64,000 bases of DNA from Paraspadella gotoi (GCA_051294375.1 CM119268.1:16583181-16647180); one strand, 5' to 3'. Shown: positions 26,021-36,930, numbered from the stretch's first letter. Notes: generated by a model from the letters alone, not told the origin. Made by a program: numbers and translations.

Positions 26021-26853
26021 ATTCATTGAGAATTTTGATTTCGCGTAAACAAACGACTGAGAATGAGTCGATTACTTGATGTCTTTATGATTTATTTATT
26101 AATATTAGAAGTAAAACGGTAGGCAGTCAGTTAAATAAGTCGTAGTTTTGTCCAAAAAAAAAAACAGATAAAAATAAAAAACGAAATATCAGACCGGGTG
26201 AGGTTTGCAGTCAAAAAAGCTCTTCATTCATATCCGCCGCAGCAACGTGAATGCGGCACCTGCAGCGTCAGCCTGGAAGGCTGCTTTCAGGAGTCTCAGG
26301 CGGTTGCGGCATCTGGAGAGATTTTTCAAGAACTAATGAACTCGGAGGATATGTTGAAAAAAGGACAATGTTTCAATCAGGCTTGGGAAGAAGTTGTTTA
26401 ATTGTTTGATATTAATAATATTATTATTATTAGTTTCACAACCGGATTAATATAATGAATAAACTACACGGATTGAAGGTTAAATATTCCGTTCTGCAAT
26501 ATCCTATTTAACTATTTTCTGTATATTCTTCTACCTTTTTGGCGATCTAATTTTTAAATTAGATCATCATCAATTAAACTTGGGCAAGTTTTTTACTTGT
26601 TTTAGAGATTTGAATAATGTAATAATACTAATAGTAATCGCTATTTCAGACAAAAAGCATCGCGAAGTGTTTGATTTGATTTTATCAAACACTCTCCTTT
26701 TTTGTTCTTTTTTAGGAGATGAGATGTTGTTTCTATTTTAAGCTCCACTTCTGAGAGAAAAAAATTTTGGAAAGTTGAGGTACATTTTTATTTATTTATT
26801 TAATTATTTAATTATTTTTCATTCTTTTTTAATTCCTTTATTTTATTTTTTTC

Positions 26854-26948
<95 letters not shown>

Positions 26949-26949
26949 T
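26854..26949. repeat. TTTC microsatellite
   Basis: About 24 tandem CTTT units in pyrimidine-rich DNA. The FLSF-repeat ORF across it is spurious. Confidence 0.95.
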
Positions 26950-27519
26950 TTTTCTTTCTATTTTTACTTTTTCTTTATTTCTTTCTTTTCTTTTTATTTC
27001 ACTTTCTCTCTCTCTCTCTGACTCTCTCCTTATTTTCTAAATTCCCCTCTCTCAATCTTTTTCGACGTTAGTGAGTCTCACCGGTGGAATCCCGGCCTTC
27101 GCTCCGCTGCCATTGCCATCTTCCAAATCTCTTCGGTTCAGATCTCGAAAGTTTTTGCAAGAAACTTTGTTGTCTCGTTCATCGTCGTCGTCGTCTTCGC
27201 CGTCCTTCTCGTCTTCGACGACATCCGCCTTTGTCATCGTTTCCACGGCTCCAGTTGCCAAGTATCAAAATTTGCGCCCAAAATAAAAATAAGATATCTA
27301 CGGTCTTATCTTCTTATGGCGATAATAGGAACAAAAAAATACAGTAGATCCCATTGCTTAAAACTTTCGGAATCATGATTTTTCAAAAAATTTTACGCAT
27401 GAAAATAAATTGACAGCCGCGACTCTGGATTCACGGCATCAACTATAGAACAAAGGCTCAGTTAACGTATTGATGAATTTAAACTAACACTAAACCGTGG
27501 ATTTATGAAATAAAAAACT

Positions 27520-28880
27520 ATGAAGACTCATCGTCGTTTAGTTGCCAATTGTTTTTGGCAACAATGCTATTCCATCTGCGATTTGATCATTAACAAATTT
27601 CGAAACGGAAAAGGAGGCTGGCTTTTCATTTTATTTCTTTGCGGTAAGAATTAATTCGATTTTATTAAATAATCAAAGAAAATGTTAATTTTTAAGATGT
27701 TTAGTTTGTTAAATATACTAATCGAATGGCGGAATCGGATTTAATCTACTAAACTTTTAAAATAGTTTTATATAAAGTGTCATGAAATCCAAGTTCATGT
27801 TCCGCCCTCTGCGTCGCCGTCGTGTTTTTCTAGGGAGTTTTCTCCTTTTTTCGGAATTTACTCTTTTTTCTTCTTCGTTCGTCGCAGTCATTGCACGACT
27901 TAATCTCTCTCAAAAGAGAAGCCTTGCATCCTTGCAGTGCCAGAAACAAATAGTTGAGTTTTCAAACAACTGTCTTAAAAAAATTATCTTTTATTCTATG
28001 TTGCTTGCTATGAGACTAAAAACGCTAAATTTGTAGATATTTTTGGTGTAGATTTCTTTTATCACCATCGCATGTACATCAGAATAACGCACCGCCGGCA
28101 GCAATTGACTTTTAATCTCTTCCAAGAAATTTTCCTTTGATTAATTATAATGGAATGTCGAAAAAGAGAGGACTCTTCCTGGGACCATTTTTCCAAAACG
28201 CCCCATTTTAGGTTTAAAAATTAGGTTAATGGTTATGGTTAAGGTTAAGTTTGGGATTAAAATATTGGGGTTAGTGATTAGGGACTGGGTTAAAAATTAG
28301 GTATCAGATTTAGGTTAAATATTAAGATTAAAATTAAATTTATGGATTAAGGAACAGAAATCGGGCGCTTTTGGAAAGATCCGAAAAGTCAGATGGATTT
28401 ACGTATAANNNNNNNNNNGTAAAAAATTCGAAAAACTTTGCTAATCTCTTACAACAACTAAAGAAAGGATTATACCATTAATAGTTAATTGAAAACCAAT
28501 CTCGATAGATAAAGTAAAATAGAAATACGAAAAATTTAACCCATGATTCAGGTTCCTCAATTCGAATTCTCGAAGCGTTCACGTGCGTCGGCATTGGATA
28601 TTTCGACGATCCCTATGATTGCTCCGTGTATCACCTCTGCACGACGGGAAGGTCGCTTTATTAATCGACAACTTAATAATTCAATCATTCAATCAAATCA
28701 ATTGAACAATCATTTAATCGAATTCCGTCAATATTTTAGCCATCGAACGATCGCTTGTCCAGCGGGGACTCTTTGGAACACGAAAACTGAACAGTGCAAC
28801 TGGGCTGGGGGCGTGGACTGTGGATCCAAGTGGAAGCCCGAATTCAGTGAGAGAGAGAGAGAAAGAGAAAGAGAAGAGAG

Positions 28881-28966
<86 letters not shown>

Positions 28967-31920
28967 AAACATTAAATCGTGCCTTTCGACCCCTCCCTGT
29001 TTTGTCTTGCAGCTCAAACGACACCCAAGCCGAGTAAGTTGGTCCTTTGAAATTAAAAATCGCTACTTTGTATCTAAAAAAAAATCCGGATTAAGAATTT
29101 AAAACCGGCCAATCTTGGGGCGATATTTTTAATTTAATTAGAGTCAAATGAAAAATTTCGCCCCAACATTTGCCGGTTTCAAATTCTTAATCCGGATTTT
29201 AATCCGGATTATATATATGAAATTGGTACAACCAATATAAAAATTATCCATTCATTTAATAAATAAGCTATCTTGCCCCTGACTTTGGACAGGCTTTGGT
29301 GGTTTAAGGCCTCCATCACTCTTACAAGATAATGACATAGCAGGTCCCTGCAAGCTTTCAAACAAGACTCTCTCACAGTCCCGTTTATTCACTCCCAGAG
29401 TACCTGGCTTCCCTATCAATGAAGTGGAAAATATTTCAAAGAATGTTTCAATTGTATGAAAAGACCACTCCCTTAAGTATTAGATCGGGGAATACTTATT
29501 GTACTCCGCACTAGCATCAAAATACAAGGAGCTGAATTTTATGAAATATATTACTAAAACAAAAAACAATTCGACTTTTAATAGAAAATAAGTTAAAAAT
29601 TGTTGAATGTTATGATATAACGTACGGATAAAACGAGCTACCCAGTACCCACGTCCCTCACCGGTACTTTAAGCGAGGCGATTGGCTTTATTCGCGCCGT
29701 GAGGTGAACAATGCAATAAGATTTCTTTGAGAGGTTAACCCTTCAGCAGTATTAACAGTGTCATTTTGTTGGGATCTTCGTTATATTTTTCCTCTCCGAT
29801 TAATTTTTATTTGAAGAGAAAATAAAGTTTTGTTAACAAACAAACGATGTGTTTTTATTTGAGAAAAAAAAAAACGAATATGTTTCGACTCTTGTTGCGA
29901 GCCTTCATCGTTGTTTGTTTTTCTTCAAATTTTAAAAATCGCAATGAAAGAATGTTTGAATATAATCATTAATTTTTATAATCGATTGGTTAACCCTTTC
30001 TTTAAGCGGGAACGACGGAGATATGGACGAACTTCACCTGCCCGGCCGACGGATTCTTCGCCGATCCGTACGACTGCAAAACTTATCACTATTGCTTGGA
30101 ACGAAAGCCAAAGACTTTCAAGTGCAAGGGGGGACTCTGGTAAGGGGTCCAATAGTTGTAACGAAGTCATTGTAATATCGACAGATTATGATACTGTTAT
30201 GGCAACAGTCGGGTCGCCTGTGATGCCCATTGGGATGGGTCATCACACTGTTGGCTTTGGGGGCTACCAACTCTGAGTGACTCCTACTGTCACTGGCGCG
30301 GTTGCCCTAGGAGGGTCTTGCTCTGCCAAAGCAGAGGGAAGTTGTTAAGACTGTGGAGTCCACAGTGTGGATGGAACGCACCGCTTGAGATGCAGCGTTC
30401 CCCTTGTGAGCCAATGCAATTGGCTGACCGATTGTGGATGTAAGGCGGAGTGAATATACCGACACACAGTATCCAATATCAATTTTTTCGACAGGTACGA
30501 TCCCAAACAGTCCAACTGCGACTGGCCCGAAAAGGTCGACTGCGCAGCGGCGCCGCCGACAACGCCGTCGACGATAGGATCGACGACGCCCACGATTCCG
30601 ACGACGACAGTCTGGTCAGCGATCAGCTGCCCAGAGTTCACTTCCGGTATAGAAAATAACACTTTTTTATTTACAGTTTTATTTTCATTCCAATAAAAAG
30701 ATTAGAAATAAGAATCATGTTATCTCCAGAAATAATTTATTTTCTTTGTATTTTATTGTCATTTAATTCATTTAACTTAATTTTATTTAATTTAAGATTA
30801 CATTAAACGCCATAATCACACACGACTGCATTTCACGCAGGATTTTTCCCGGACCCCTACGATTGCTCCATCTACCATTGGTGCGCCATGGGCAAAGACA
30901 AGATCATTGCCTGTCAACCCGGTCTCTTCTACGACCAACGAAGAGGCGTTTGTGATTGGCCCGACAAAGTTTCGTGTGAGTTTGGAAATCCGCTACTAGT
31001 AGTAGTTATGTGTTAATGTTGAAAGTTATTAAAATCATCCGTCTCAGGCGAACACAAATGTCCCGGTCCGGACAGCGACGCGTACGGACTCATCCTCAAC
31101 TTCATCGACAATGAAAACTGCGGTCGATTCTACGAATGTCAACTCAACGGAATACTCAAGCTTCAACAGGTGGGCGGAGTCCTTCGATGGTTGTTTAGAA
31201 TTTCATTTCTGGTCTCGTCAAACTCCTAGCGTTGTAACATTCTGCTTTATTAAAACCTCTTTATTTCAGTGCGCTTATCCTCAACAATGGTCGGTGGAAA
31301 CGCGAAAATGCGAAGATTATCGGATGGTCAAGTGCGGCAACCGCAAAGAAGCCAAATATCCATGTGCGTGTTCAAATCGATTAATAAAAATCCTCAATCA
31401 ATCCAATAACCAACCAATCGATTAATTGATCGGAATATTAATAAATCAATCAATCCAAAAGGCGACTACGACACGTCTCCCCTTTGCTCGTTAAAACCCA
31501 CCTGCCAAGGAAAATTCAACGGCATCTACCCGGACTTGAAGCGCAGAGGTTGCACCTGGCATTACGAATGCCGCGACGAAAGAACCATTATGCACAGGTG
31601 GAGATAGGAATAATGTTTGATATTTTGCAAGGTGCAAGATATTTTTAGATTTTTAAATCTGTTGTCCGCAGACGATGTCGGAAAGGGTTTCGATTTAACG
31701 AACAAATTGGTCGGTGCGCAAGAGCGAAGATGGTTCCGTGCAAAGGTAGGGTTATATCTAGTGGCCTTTGACTAGAGTCAAGCATAATTAAATCTACTTT
31801 AAAACCAAAGTCGAAATATCCTAATTAAAATTCATTTACTCAGGTTGCTCTCTCCTTCCCTCGTTCTTCGCTCTCATTACAGCACTATTCTTTTCCTTGA
31901 CAGTGTCAAGGAACATGTAA
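27520..31920 (+). CDS. Peritrophin-like protein with five type-2 chitin-binding domains
   Basis: Twelve exons: 27520-27643, 28552-28651, 28740-28846, 29013-29033 (a 21-nt exon), 30007-30139, 30495-30646, 30841-30975, 31048-31169, 31270-31363, 31462-31597, 31672-31745, 31844-31920; 424 aa. Exon 1 supplies a basic start and a hydrophobic core (GGWLFILFLC) that continues across the splice as a likely signal peptide. Five six-cysteine ChtBD2 (CBM14) domains follow at about residues 53-103, 128-178, 206-257, 261-321 and 342-398, with typical blocks such as YFDDPYDCSVYHLC, FFADPYDCKTYHYC and FFPDPYDCSIYHWC. A Thr/Pro linker separates domains 2 and 3. The protein ends in a hydrophobic tail (FFALITALFF), suggesting a GPI or membrane anchor. 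Such proteins bind chitin in cuticle, trachea or peritrophic matrix. The first exon is supported only by phase and signal-peptide shape; the domain exons are firm. The donor GTCGCT after 28651 is weak. Confidence 0.88.
28208..28350 (+). repeat. Degenerate GGTTA/TTAGG-like tract
   Basis: About 140 bp built from variants of TTAGG, GGTTA and GGTTAA in an intron of the peritrophin-like gene. A reverse-complement counterpart (CTAACC-type) lies at 37755-37840. TTAGG is the usual arthropod telomere unit, but the array is too irregular to call telomeric. Confidence 0.5.
28409..28418. other. Assembly gap (10 N)
   Basis: Ten N in intron 1 of the peritrophin-like gene. The flanking exons join in phase, so no coding sequence need be missing. 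Confidence 0.95.
28851..28962. repeat. GA microsatellite abutting a splice donor
   Basis: An interrupted GA array starts immediately after the predicted donor at 28847 (A|GTGAGAGA), so the donor itself forms the start of the repeat. Changes in length here could affect splicing of the chitin-binding exon 28740-28846. Confidence 0.85.
29083..29198. mobile_element. MITE-like foldback element, 41-bp inverted repeats
   Basis: The left arm 29083-29123 starts AATCCGGATTAAGAATTT. The right arm 29158-29198 is its reverse complement with three mismatches over 41 bp, separated by a 34-bp AT-rich spacer. It lies in an intron of the peritrophin-like gene. No transposase ORF is present. It is directly followed by another AATCCGGATT and a copy of the dispersed repeat at 29217. 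Confidence 0.75.
29217..29315 (+). repeat. Dispersed repeat copy (ATTGGTNCAACCAATATAAAAA family)
   Basis: Near-identical over about 70 bp to 25934-26020, with a short extra segment (GGACAGGC) before the shared GGTGGTTTAAGGCCTC end. Confidence 0.8.
30155..30471 (+). mobile_element. SINE-like, hairpin-dense intronic insertion of unknown family
   Basis: About 317 bp, more GC-rich than the flanking introns, bounded by the 7-bp direct repeats TCCAATA at 30148-30154 and 30472-30478, which look like a target-site duplication. It contains consecutive potential stem-loops: 30203-30253 (CAACAGT/ACTGTTG outside, GTGATGCCCAT/ATGGGTCATCAC inside), 30261-30307 with inner AGTGAC/GTCACT, 30321-30336 (CTCTGC/GCAGAG), the near-palindrome 30350-30366, 30373-30401 (GGAACGC/GCGTTCC) and 30409-30425 (AGCCAAT/ATTGGCT). 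No ORF explains it, and I see no tRNA A/B boxes. It could be a non-autonomous retroposon, a LINE tail or an intron-hosted structured RNA. Confidence 0.5.
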
Positions 31921-32290
31921 ATTATTGTAATTTAATTTAAAAGTCGCGCAAAAATATTTTTATATCTCTTGTGTGTTTATTTGTTATATTTTCTAGATTT
32001 TTGATTCACACAAGACATTTGTACAATGTAAATAGCATGTTTATTAAAAAATTTCATGTTCACTTACAAATTGTTTAAATTTTAAAAGTAGCCTTCTTTG
32101 TAAAAATTCAATGTTTATGCTAAAACTGCTCGATCGCTGTCTTTCAAACAAAATCTGATATTTTTCTTTTGTGACGCATTTTGTACTAATTTTTAAGAAA
32201 ATAAAAAAGTGCTTTGAAAACTGATTGTTTCTCAGAATTTTTTTGAGCTGGGATTATACAAATTGCAATTATTTTAATTCTTCACGGGAC

Positions 32291-32371
<81 letters not shown>

Positions 32372-32565
32372 CAGGTGCCGAAATTCACCGATAGAGATTT
32401 TTACCCAGCATTATTCTTTTCTAGAGGAAACACATTCTTCTCGACGCCTTCACTGGAAGTCCGGAACAAAACAAATAATTTTTTAAAAAAAGTAAAAACC
32501 CGTCAAATAGTTTGGGTTATTTATTAATATAAATTCTGCGATTAGTTCTTTTTACTCCTTTTTCT
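31921..32565. other. Convergent 3' region between two genes
   Basis: The peritrophin-like stop codon TAA ends at 31920, and AATAAA at 32200-32205 is a plausible polyadenylation signal. The minus-strand DEG/ENaC gene ends at 32566, with an AATAAA on its strand at 32520-32525. A GA tract occupies about 32287-32370. No gene lies between. Confidence 0.7.
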
Positions 32566-34482
32566 TCACTTGACCTTCAACACAATCTCCTCCTCCTTGA
32601 CCTTTGACCCCCGTCTGCAATTGGCGATGACGCCAAAAGTGAGAGCGACGATGAAAATGACAAATTCGACGACAGTGACGAAGGAGATGCCAACAAAGAG
32701 GCCGAGATATCCGCCGATCTCTGCCAACAAATCCAAAAGATTCTTCTTGCTTTTCTCCTCGACAATTTGCGCTTTGCCTCGGACATTGAGGGTGACGACG
32801 ACGACGTCTTGGGAGGAAGTTAAACCGGAGGCCGATAGACGGCATGGGTCATCCAGCAATGACATTTGGAAGGAAACCTGATGATTGAGCCAATTAATTT
32901 CTACGTTAGTTAGGCTAACAACATCTACCCTAGTTTAAATTCAATTTTATTAAAGTTCGCAAATAAGTCCAATTTGGAAAAAAACTGATTCGGGAATTAA
33001 AACAATTACAATCACATCCATAACAACCTCAGTGGCCAAAGGTTTGCAGGTTACGTTGCATCCCATGGAAGGCAATGCCTTGCGAAATCTCAACTCACAA
33101 TTTGTTGGCCTCGCAGTTGACGTTGGCTCCATCGCTGGCGTCGCAGGCAATAAACAAATTTTAAAGAAATAAAATTCAAGGAAAATAGTACAGTTTACTT
33201 TATTTTAATTTAAATATTCTATTTATTCATGTTACCCGCCAAACCTGTTGTTGCTGAGCTAGTAGTTGTGCTTGTTGTAATTTTCTTTATAGCCTCTGTC
33301 GTCGTATCCTCTTCTGTGGTTGCTGCGAATATCGAAAAACGACTTTTCATTGTTTCGTAGTTATTAGGCATAAACATAAAATATAAACAACTACCGTATT
33401 TAAATTTGAAATCTGTTATCAAGGAGGGTATTCGTTTGGTCGGATTTTTATGCACATTACCTGAAACAGACGAGAACAATATTAAATAAATACATTTTAA
33501 TCAATCAATCAAAAAATCCATCATTATGGATAATTGGCGGATTTCTAATTTTTTCTAAATTTTCATTATCATTATCATCGATCACATTTTCGTTTGGTTT
33601 ACACTTCTTTATATCTAAAAAATTCCCAAAAAATTTGCGTCTTAACCAATTAATTCAGTCAAGGGGAAAAATATACCAAAGATGAAACAAACTACAGAGA
33701 GCTAATTTTCATGATATTTTTTAAACCAATACCATATTCCGTGGATGTTGGTTTGGTGGCAGAATCGTCCGGACTCTCGCTTGATTTCGTCAACGCTTTC
33801 GTCGAAGACTCTGAACAATATTTGACTTCTTTAAGGTTTAATACGGTTAGTTTCAATTTAGCTTTCCCGGGTAAGATCGTACGAGAATCACAGTCTGACC
33901 AATCTCAGCAACAGAATGCCATAAGTTATAACCATAACCATTAACAAGTAACTATGAAAAAAGTGCAACCTGGAGAATCAGTGACTGTCAGCCCAGCGTC
34001 CGTCGGTCCGTCAGATTCTACGTCGTCTTTTGCAGATTTAGTTGTCTCATTTTTCTCCCTGTCGCCTTTTTTCCACCAATCTATAATTAAATTTTTAAAA
34101 AAAATTACGTTTTAAAATATTAAAATTTATTTTAAAAAGTGGTAAAACGATTGACCTTAAAATTGTTATCATTTGCGTATAATTTATGTAATTGGTACAA
34201 CCAATATATTTGTGTATGTATTACTCTGGAAGACTAACTTTTCCAACTTTTTCTCCTTTGTTGTTCTTCTTCGCATGTCTTCTGCTCTTCCTCTTCCTCG
34301 TCAAGAAGGGCGGGAAAGTCGGTCGGTCGTGTTTCACAACCGAACTCCTTGACGGCGGACTCCATGCAGACTTGAAGGTCCAATAGAGACCAGGATAAGT
34401 AATGAGCAAGGTGGGGAAAAAAGCAGTTGGTTCGAAGAGAAAGAAAAAGAAGGAAAAGGATGAAAAAAAGAAAATGGGAAAT

Positions 34483-34573
<91 letters not shown>

Positions 34574-36333
34574 ATGCTAAAAAGACAGAAGGAAAGTCAT
34601 CTTCTCTGCACAAACTTACCTTCATAACATCTCCCCATGTCATAGAACTGGGGCCGCGTCAAATCGACGCCGCTGAAGGCCGGGTAAGTGTCAGCGTAAA
34701 GGCCGGCGTCGGCGGAGTAGTTAAGGAATTCGACGGCGCCGAAAGCCAAAGCAATCAACCCGGATTTCTGGTTTTTGAAGAAAGGCGTTTTGAATACTAC
34801 ATTTTTTATATACATTATAAGTTTGTACGTCAGTACATTTTAGGCAGAAAATATATGAAAAAAAATAGCGTGAAAGGATTTAAATTAAGCAAAAAATTTA
34901 TTTCCCAAAGTATCATTCAAATCACAAGATAGACCGTTGCAAATCTTAAAAATTATGGATAGCTTTCACAAACTATAGGTCTATAGGTAAAAACATCTTT
35001 TTGCAGCAGCAGCAGTAACAACAACAACAACCACAACAAAAGCATAGAAAAACACAACAGCAACAAAAACAATAACACAAATAACAAAAATACAATTTAT
35101 TACCTGATCGATACGCACGCTCTTATCAACCACCGGCCCCGCCCACTGAGAAAAACTCGCAAAGACGTCGACGGCGAGATTTTCGGCGCCGTCCGGCCAC
35201 TTGACCTCATACTTGGTCGGCGCCGGATGACGGCGCGGTCGAAAGCAGCGGCGACGCAGCGCGAACGCAGTCGAGGGATCGATGAGATCGAGGGAGTTGC
35301 GGTAAAAGTTTTGTATCTAGGAATGAATATTGTAATTACAAATTCTATTTGATATCAATTGTGATGAGGCTCGTAAATTTTTATTGAACTTTTTTAGTGT
35401 TTCTTCTTAAACTTATGTTAGAAATTTTAGATTAAGTAATGATTTGTGGTAGATAATAGGACATTTAGTTTAACTCTTGATTAACGAAAATTGGTTTTTG
35501 ATGCAACAACGATTTTATTCATCAATAAATTCGTTGTTGCATCAAAAACCAATTTTCGTTAAATCTAAAAAAAAAAAAGAAACAAAAGGATAATATCAAA
35601 CGCTTGATTAAAAATAGATTTAAATAATTTTAAATTTAACAAAAAAGATTTACCAAGTTAAAACCATCACTTTTAGAGCCTTTACGGTTTAATTAATTAA
35701 TACTCGGTAAGATTCAACTTCGACGCCGCTATATTAAAACTAGGAATCAGAAAACTCCCGTAAAGCAATTTTTTTTAAAACTTACTCAATGACAATGTAT
35801 CCCAACGTTCTTCTTAAAAAAAGGCACTTACCTTGATGTAGTCAACGGCGATATAGACCGTCTCTTCCACGAGACGCCCCTCCCCATTGTTGACGAAGAT
35901 TTCTTTGGGCGAGGCGCTTCCGTCGACGCGACAGAAGAGGAGGCGCGGGAAGATGTCGCTCGAGTCGCCGACGGTGCCGCTGGGAGTCACCGTAACCCAC
36001 ATCGGCTCTGTCAGGATGGCGGAGACTAAAGGGAAAGGGAGATGTCGGGAATGTCAGTCAAAAAAAAAGAAAGGATGAGTCATTCTCCCGATGAAAAAAG
36101 TCCGGAAATCAAACTCGCCCTCGGACAAAGACCGCACCAGTGTCGTTCCGCATAAAGTCGACGACGAGAGTGACGGTGATGACGGCGACGGCGACGTAGA
36201 CGGCGATGCAGGCGGCGATCCAGAAGACCCTCTCGACGAGGTTGTTGGCGGTGGTTCGGCCGAGACCGTGAGCAGAGGTCGACTCTAAGAAGTTTCTGAC
36301 TCGGTCACGCGTTTCCCGGGACATCACGATCAT
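32566..36333 (-). CDS. DEG/ENaC (pickpocket-like) sodium channel subunit, complete but with atypical extracellular domain
   Basis: Eleven exons, from 5': 36138-36333, 35832-36025, 35104-35316, 34620-34767, 34239-34370, 33970-34080, 33733-33828, 33395-33460, 33245-33322, 33028-33134, 32566-32877; 550 aa. The N-terminus has the pre-M1 block FLESTSAHGLGR and TM1 (about residues 37-59, IAACIAVYVAVAVITVTLV). The C-terminal exon has the family signature AEIGGYLGLFVGIS with the G-x-S selectivity filter (about 510-512), followed by a TM2 with the conserved Glu. DEG/ENaC subunits form trimeric, amiloride-sensitive Na+ channels in the plasma membrane, used in mechanosensation, chemosensation or fluid balance. 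Oddly, residues about 251-411 are a charged Ser/Thr-rich, cysteine-poor stretch encoded by five short phase-1 exons, so the usual cysteine-rich thumb is barely recognisable. The initiating ATG directly follows a splice acceptor, so a 5' untranslated exon is likely. Confidence 0.92.
34189..34207 (+). repeat. Short copy of the dispersed ATTGGTACAACCAAT repeat
   Basis: Only the palindromic core AATTGGTACAACCAATAT is retained, in an intron of the DEG/ENaC gene. Confidence 0.5.
34484..34570. repeat. AAAG microsatellite
   Basis: About 21 tandem GAAA units in the DEG/ENaC intron between exons 34620-34767 and 34239-34370. The KERKKERK ORF across it is spurious. Confidence 0.95.
35481..35562. mobile_element. 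MITE-like perfect inverted repeat, 32-bp arms
   Basis: The arm 35481-35512 (TTAACGAAAATTGG, then TTTTTGATGCAACAACGA) has an exact reverse complement at 35531-35562, with an 18-bp spacer. Both ends are TTAA. It lies in a DEG/ENaC intron. There is no ORF inside, so it is either a tiny non-autonomous element or a hairpin of other origin. Confidence 0.75.
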
Positions 36334-36713
36334 TCTGCAAAAAAAAAAAAGGAGTAACATTATCGTTCAGCGTTAAATCTCTCTTTTTCAGTCTGCCGAA
36401 AAAAAAAGTAAATTTTTTTTTCAGAAAGCGAAATTTTTAGTTATGGCAACCATAAATAAAATCGATGGCGTATCAGTTGCAGCTCGTAATGAATGATTCA
36501 ATTCGTATCGGCTATCCCTTGTAGTTGCGTCCCTTTTGTTGATAACGGTTTCTTGGTTGCGTCGCAAGGCCGCCACGCGGGAATTTCCGGGAACCGGAAG
36601 TAATTTGAGCGAAAATAACGATTTCGCTCAGACATTTCGACGGTTTTCAATTCCAAACTTAACATTGGAAAATTTGAATATTGTTCTAGCAAGTTGCGGG
36701 CATTCAGTACCAA

Positions 36714-36748
<35 letters not shown>

Positions 36749-36930
36749 TCATGTCTCGTTTCCCTTCCCCATGAAATCCTTTATCTCGCAAATTTTAACT
36801 ATAAAGTTACGTCCACAATATCTTTCTTTCTTTGATTAGATTTGATTCTTAAAAATAACTTTAATTTACAATCAAGATCATTACGAACATACTCTGTCGG
36901 TCATAAAGAGATTTCAGGATCAAACAACTT
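36334..36930. other. Spacer between DRC11 3' end and DEG/ENaC 5' end
   Basis: Both genes run on the minus strand. This stretch holds the polypyrimidine acceptor in front of the DEG/ENaC start, a short TC tract (about 36714-36744), and presumably the DEG/ENaC upstream region and the DRC11 3' UTR. No ORF is supported. Confidence 0.6.

Larger units (their letters stand above)
20841..27519. other. Intergenic region with microsatellites and dispersed repeat copies
   Basis: Lies between the divergent starts of EXTL3 (-) and the peritrophin-like gene (+), so it should hold both promoters, though I could not pick out core elements. It contains a GA tract at 23525-23608, a TTTC tract at about 26854-26949, a short TTAATTAAAA repeat near 24907, a 10-bp-arm inverted repeat at 26666-26693, and copies of a dispersed repeat near 24292 and 25934. 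A 67-codon plus-strand ORF at 26198-26401 has ordinary composition but no recognisable family. No convincing gene. Confidence 0.6.

Noticed and set aside
26198-26401. 67-codon plus-strand ORF with ordinary composition
   Set aside because: No recognisable domain, no convincing splice partners, isolated in intergenic DNA; left as a note only.
27052-27286. Overlapping plus and minus ORFs in a CGT-rich tract
   Set aside because: Both frames derive from trinucleotide-rich DNA and neither connects by phase to the peritrophin-like gene.
27782-28036. ORF with a hydrophobic N-terminus as an alternative first exon of the peritrophin-like gene
   Set aside because: It lacks a good phase-1 donor; the exon at 27520-27643 has one and gives a better signal-peptide core.
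34402-34932. 176-codon plus-strand ORF across the AAAG array
   Set aside because: Antisense to a firm DEG/ENaC exon and repeat-driven.
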